NCBI RefSeq assembly: GCF_001720485.1
Contig: NZ_CP017114.1
Span: 3,968,001-4,032,000 of the forward strand
Direction of reading: 5' to 3'
DNA length: 64,000 nt
Origin: Cobetia marina
GTDB lineage: Bacteria > Pseudomonadota > Gammaproteobacteria > Pseudomonadales > Halomonadaceae
In this document: one piece after another, positions 60,685 to 64,000 of the stretch
How the letters are laid out: each line of letters opens with the position of its first letter
Position numbering within the stretch: position 1 is the stretch's first letter
Program-made: the position numbers and the translations under genes
Notes under the pieces: generated by a model
Database searches by the model: none
Told to the model about the DNA's origin: nothing
The model's input: only the letters and a program-made list of their open reading frames with translations

Positions 60685-60998
60685 GAGAATCTGAATACCT
60701 GTTGATGGCGGACGTCTCGCCCGCGCGACATCACGTGAGAGCAGAAGAAACGGCCGGTGAAACGGAATAGAGCACCACTGGCGCTGTCAGCTCGACAGGC
60801 AGGCGGCAGGCACATTAACGCGCCCTGAAGGGGATTCGCTATACTGCCGAAATGACAAGCATCACGCTCATGATGCGCTAGTGTACCACCCAGCTCTCAC
60901 GGGCTGCGAGGCGTCTGACGTACTTCTCCTCGGGTGATGCTTGCCACCAGCGCCGGGATGACTCCACTGCGGGATTTGCGCAAACAGGGACCAGTGAC
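60685..60998. other. Intergenic stretch between engB and the cytochrome c4 gene
   Basis: 314 bases between divergent genes with no gene. On the + strand TATACT (60840-60845) is a good -10; the best -35, TTAACG at 60815-60820, has a 19-base spacer, so the promoter for the cytochrome gene is uncertain. Confidence 0.45.
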
Positions 60999-61682
60999 AT
61001 GAACAAGCTGATGAGATCACCGCAGCACCGTGAAGGGCCGCAGAGCTCGAGCTGGGGCGTACTTGCCACGACGATTTTCGCCACCTTGAGCGCCCTGCTG
61101 ACGCTCGGCCTCTCGCCCCGCGCCGGCGCAGACGGGATCACCGCGGATGCCAGCGCCGGCCAGGCCAAGGCAGCCGTCTGTGCTGCCTGCCATGGCGCGC
61201 AGGGCGTGTCCCCAGCCTCCGCCTTCCCGCACCTCGCCGGACAGCAGGCCCATTATCTGCGCAAGCAGATCACGGATATCCGCGAGGGTCGTCGCGCGGT
61301 TCCCCAGATGGCAGGCCTCACCGACACCCTGAGCGATCAGGACATTGCCGATATCGCGGCCTATTATGCCGAGCAGCCCGCCAACCGCGGCCAGGCAGAG
61401 CCCGACGCCACGAAAGCAGGTGAGGTGCTGTACCGGGCCGGCTCGCTTGAGCGAGGTATCGCGGCCTGTACCGCCTGCCACGGCCCTCGCGGCGAGGGGA
61501 TTGATTCAGCAGGCTATCCTGCGCTGGCTGGGCAATTCCCCGCCTACACCATCACCTCGCTGAAGGCCTTTCGTGACGGCACGCGTGACAACGACCCCAA
61601 TGACATCATGAGCAGCATCGCCGCACGCATGAGTGACAGCGACATGCAGCAGGTCGCCGAGTATCTTCACGGCCTGCGCTGA
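60999..61682 (+). CDS. Di-heme cytochrome c4
   Basis: A 227-residue c-type cytochrome with a signal peptide (about residues 1-44, AGADG near the cleavage site) and two heme-binding CXXCH motifs at 61-65 (CAACH) and 157-161 (CTACH). Two similar cytochrome domains follow one another, the cytochrome c4 pattern, with axial Met candidates in VPQMAGL and the later half (SSIAARMSDSDM). It carries electrons in the periplasm to a terminal oxidase. The order engB-c4-dsbA-EEP is that of pseudomonads. The ATG at 60999 has AGGGA upstream. Confidence 0.92.
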   Translation: MNKLMRSPQHREGPQSSSWGVLATTIFATLSALLTLGLSPRAGADGITADASAGQAKAAVCAACHGAQGVSPASAFPHLAGQQAHYLRKQITDIREGRRAVPQMAGLTDTLSDQDIADIAAYYAEQPANRGQAEPDATKAGEVLYRAGSLERGIAACTACHGPRGEGIDSAGYPALAGQFPAYTITSLKAFRDGTRDNDPNDIMSSIAARMSDSDMQQVAEYLHGLR

Positions 61683-61695
61683 GGCATCCAGTCAG

Positions 61696-61719
61696 GCAGA
61701 TGTCACGTATGACATCTGC
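61696..61719 (+). terminator. Short hairpin after the cytochrome c4 gene
   Basis: GCAGATGTCA and TGACATCTGC pair perfectly around CGTA, 13 bases after the stop. There is no U-tract. It may be a weak terminator or a palindromic operator for the downstream dsbA. Confidence 0.45.
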
Positions 61720-61943
61720 GATGGCGACCGGCTCCGGCACGGCGTGGCATGCTCTGCACGGCAACGTGGTCGAACGGCGTTCATCCAGCGGTCAACCTTG
61801 TCACGCTAGGCTGGCCAGACAGTGATCCGCCGTGTCCCGCCCGGCAGTCTCGACAGCGGTGGTGGCTGACACGCATACTCGATGCATCACTAATGTTGCC
61901 GGGTCTCATGCCCGGGCATGCCTCAACCCGATGGAGATGTTCC

Positions 61944-62588
61944 ATGAAGTGGAAACCCCTACTGACTCTGGTGGCGGGCCTTGGCCTGTCAGCAAGCGTG
62001 TTCGCCGCTGAAGCTGGCAAGGACTATCAGGTACTCGACGAACCGGTGAAGACCGATGCACCAGCCGGCAACGTCGAAGTGGTCGAGGCATTCTGGTATG
62101 GCTGCCCGCACTGCTACGCACTGGAATCCAGCCTCGAGCCCTGGGTCGATGAGCTGCCCGGTGACGTGACCTTCCATCGTCTGCCGGCCACCATGGGGCA
62201 GGACTGGGTCAAGCACGCCTATGCCTTCTATGCCGCCAAGGATCTGGGCATTCTCGATCAGACCCACAAGGCCTTCTTCGATGCCATCCACAAGGACCAC
62301 CAGCGCCTCACCGACCCGGAAGACATCGCCGCCTTCTACAGCGACTACGGTGTCAGCGAAGAAGACGCCGAGAAGTCCCTGACCTCCTTCGGCGTGAAGA
62401 GCCAGGTCAATCAGGCACACGCACAAATGCGCGCCTACAAGATCATGGGTGTCCCCGCACTGATCGTCGACGGTCGCTATGTCGTCTCTCCGAGCACGGC
62501 TGGCTCGCTCAAGAACATGCTCAAGATCACCGATGAGCTGGTCGAGCAGGTGCGTGAAGAGAAGGCTGGCGACAAGGACGCCGCCTGA
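61944..62588 (+). CDS. dsbA: Thiol:disulfide interchange protein DsbA
   Basis: DsbA introduces disulfide bonds into exported proteins. The 214-residue precursor has a signal peptide (MKWKPLLTLVAGLGLSASVFA, cleaved about residue 22), the active site Cys54-Pro-His-Cys57 in FWYGCPHCYAL, and the cis-Pro loop GVPALIVDGRYVV. The ATG at 61944 is chosen over longer in-frame starts because the signal begins there and GGAG precedes it. The stop overlaps the next ATG by one base. Confidence 0.96.
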   Translation: MKWKPLLTLVAGLGLSASVFAAEAGKDYQVLDEPVKTDAPAGNVEVVEAFWYGCPHCYALESSLEPWVDELPGDVTFHRLPATMGQDWVKHAYAFYAAKDLGILDQTHKAFFDAIHKDHQRLTDPEDIAAFYSDYGVSEEDAEKSLTSFGVKSQVNQAHAQMRAYKIMGVPALIVDGRYVVSPSTAGSLKNMLKITDELVEQVREEKAGDKDAA

Positions 62589-63424
62589 TGGCAGAGGCCG
62601 CTGACGACTCCCCAGTGGCCGCCGACGCAGCGGATGATGCCGGGCATGGATTGTCGGGTTCGCCGCTGCGTCTGCTGACCTTCAACATGCAGGTCGGTAT
62701 CCATACCGCGGCGTGGCATCACTATGTCACCCGCGGTTGGCAACATCTGCTGCCACATCCCAAGCGCCACCGCCGCCTGGAACTGATTGCCGGGGCCATC
62801 ACGCCTTACGACATCGTCGGGCTGCAGGAAGTCGACGGCGGCAGCTTCCGCTCCGGCAACGTCAATCAGGTGGACGCGCTGGCCGAGACGGCTCACTTCC
62901 CGCATCGCTATCAGCAGCTCAATCGCAACCTCGGCCGGCTGGCACAGCACAGCAACGGCCTGTTGTCGCGCCTGCCGATCAGCCATCTCGAAGAGCACAG
63001 CCTGCCCGGCACCCTGCCGGGGCGCGGCGCCATCCATGCTCGCTTCGGCGAGGGGGAGCATGCGCTGCATGTCTTCGTCACGCATCTGGCACTTGGCGCG
63101 CGAATCCAGCGCAAGCAGCTCGATTATCTCGGAGAGCTGATCGCACCGCTCAAGCACGTCATCGTGATGGGCGACCTGAACTGCACCCTGGCTCAACTGC
63201 GCCAGCACAAGGGATTCTGCGAGGCGCTCGACTCGCGGCCCAGCAAGGCGATCAACAGCTATCCTGCCTGGCAGCCACGGCGGGGTCTGGACCATATTCT
63301 GGCCTCCTCCACCCTGCACATCGAGCACCCCAGCACCTTGTCCCACCTCTTCTCAGACCATCTACCTCTTGCGGTGGAAGTGCACCTCCCCGTGGCCTGT
63401 CAGAAGGCGCTTGGCCTGGCCTGA
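62588..63424 (+). CDS. Endonuclease/exonuclease/phosphatase family protein
   Basis: A 278-residue protein of the EEP superfamily with LRLLTFNMQVGIHT, IVGLQEVDGGS, VFVTHLALG, VIVMGDLNCTL, and the terminal GLDHILAS and FSDHLPLAVEV motifs holding the catalytic Asn, Glu, Asp and His residues. There is no signal peptide. The substrate is unknown; nuclease or phosphodiesterase activity is possible. It overlaps dsbA by one base, an arrangement also seen downstream of dsbA in pseudomonads. Confidence 0.9.
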   Translation: MAEAADDSPVAADAADDAGHGLSGSPLRLLTFNMQVGIHTAAWHHYVTRGWQHLLPHPKRHRRLELIAGAITPYDIVGLQEVDGGSFRSGNVNQVDALAETAHFPHRYQQLNRNLGRLAQHSNGLLSRLPISHLEEHSLPGTLPGRGAIHARFGEGEHALHVFVTHLALGARIQRKQLDYLGELIAPLKHVIVMGDLNCTLAQLRQHKGFCEALDSRPSKAINSYPAWQPRRGLDHILASSTLHIEHPSTLSHLFSDHLPLAVEVHLPVACQKALGLA

Positions 63425-63927
63425 CACGCCCTCACCTCAATTCTCAGTCCTCTCACGGGTGCCTGGATATCACCCTCGATATCCGCCGGGACCCGCCTGT
63501 CCGTCACCTTGATTGCCACCTTCCCGTTCCCGTCCTGCATGGATTTTTCAATCCAAGTGACTGAATCGAAAGATATATCTCGCCTGTCAGACCAATGATC
63601 CATTTGTCACTGGCCAGCCACTCGCTACTCTTGGCCTGTCCGAGGGCGTGGATTAATCGTGAAAGCAACGCTGATGACTGCCGAGAGCCTGCATGGCCTC
63701 ACTGGCATCTGCCATCCACCAGCGTGGAATAGCGTTGTCTGAAACGACGATTGCCGGATTGCCGACGTCTCATCAAAGCTACAACATGAGCAAAGCCTGA
63801 ACTGATGTGACGATCGTCAGCGTGCACACGAGATCGCCCCGACTACGATGACGGCACACGCAACGCCAGACTCGGCAACAACAACGCCAACAAATATCAC
63901 CTGCTACCCGCAGGCCAAGGGGATTCC
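63425..63927. other. Intergenic stretch before the last gene
   Basis: 503 bases without a confident gene. A 67-codon frame on the - strand (63400-63603) overlaps the EEP gene end and lacks a clear ribosome site. A perfect 12-bp palindrome TGACGATCGTCA stands at 63808-63819, about 110 bases before the next start, and could be an operator. Confidence 0.4.
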
Positions 63928-64000
63928 ATGTCTGCCACTGCCTCTACCCCCGGCTGGCTCACAGGGCTCGACCGCATGACCGAAGGGCTGGGACGCTGCG
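63928..64000 (+). CDS. Start of an unidentified gene (cut by window end), possibly a TRAP small permease
   Basis: ATG at 63928 with AAGGGG upstream opens a frame of 24 codons, MSATASTPGWLTGLDRMTEG then LGRC, to the window edge. The start resembles TRAP-transporter small permeases, which have a short polar N-terminus before the first helix, but 24 residues cannot prove it. Confidence 0.5.
   Translation, partial: MSATASTPGWLTGLDRMTEGLGRC

Noticed and set aside
63400..63603. A 67-codon - strand frame overlapping the end of the EEP gene
   Set aside because: No good ribosome site, overlaps a certain gene and no recognisable motif. It could be real but I cannot support it.

Overview
The window is a stretch of ordinary, gene-dense core chromosome from a high-GC gammaproteobacterium. 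The gene order points to the Oceanospirillales/Pseudomonadales side: pcnB-folK-panBCD, then pnp-rpsO-truB-rbfA-infB-nusA-rimP with tRNA-fMet and tRNA-Leu, secG-tpiA-glmM-folP-ftsH-rlmE, greA-carBA-dapB, dnaJ-dnaK-grpE, recN-fur-bamE, rnfH-ratA-smpB-ssrA, hemYXDC-argH, lptM-lysA-dapF-DUF484-xerC-yigB, and engB-cytochrome c4-dsbA. A Halomonas- or Cobetia-like marine bacterium (Halomonadaceae) is my best guess. That is inference from gene order, base composition and protein style, not a database result. I see no insertion sequence, prophage, integrase, CRISPR array or rRNA.

Layout. 1-4.8 kb (+): RNA polyadenylation, folate and pantothenate genes, then a thiolase. 4.9-21.1 kb (-): one long leftward block for RNA decay, translation initiation, ribosome maturation, two tRNAs, protein export, glycolysis, cell-wall precursor, folate, FtsH protease and 23S rRNA methylation. 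21.3-28.6 kb: yhbY (+), then a membrane protein, greA, carB, carA and dapB (all -). 28.8-34.1 kb: a phytase-like lipoprotein gene (+) and the dnaJ, dnaK, grpE chaperone genes (-). 34.4-39.4 kb: recN, fur, bamE, rnfH, ratA, smpB and the tmRNA gene. 39.4-43.7 kb (-): an iron-siderophore/heme-type ABC importer behind a Fur-box-like site. 44-52.4 kb: a large MscS-family channel, a DUF2780 lipoprotein and hemY-hemX-hemD-hemC. 52.6-59.8 kb (+): argH, then the lptM-lysA-dapF-DUF484-xerC-yigB run and a small membrane protein. 60-64 kb: engB, cytochrome c4, dsbA, an endonuclease/exonuclease/phosphatase protein and the first codons of a new gene.

How it works together. Regulation can be read from the DNA in several places. 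Two strong sigma-32 (heat-shock) promoters precede grpE and dnaK, and a weaker one precedes rlmE-ftsH, all with 13-base spacers. recN has a near-consensus sigma-70 promoter overlapped by two degenerate LexA-like boxes. The iron importer has a Fur-box-like site and the fur gene lies about 7 kb away. Many transcription units end in long perfect hairpins (up to 23 bp), often shared by convergent genes and often lacking a U-tract.

The most notable anomalies are a one-base frameshift in a seven-G run inside the essential gene glmM, a long carA leader with an internal terminator and a TTG start, a U1-U72 mismatch in the initiator tRNA, and a paired TTGTACAA palindrome spaced by three helical turns in front of an orphan membrane-protein gene. 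I found no convincing previously undescribed multi-gene system.
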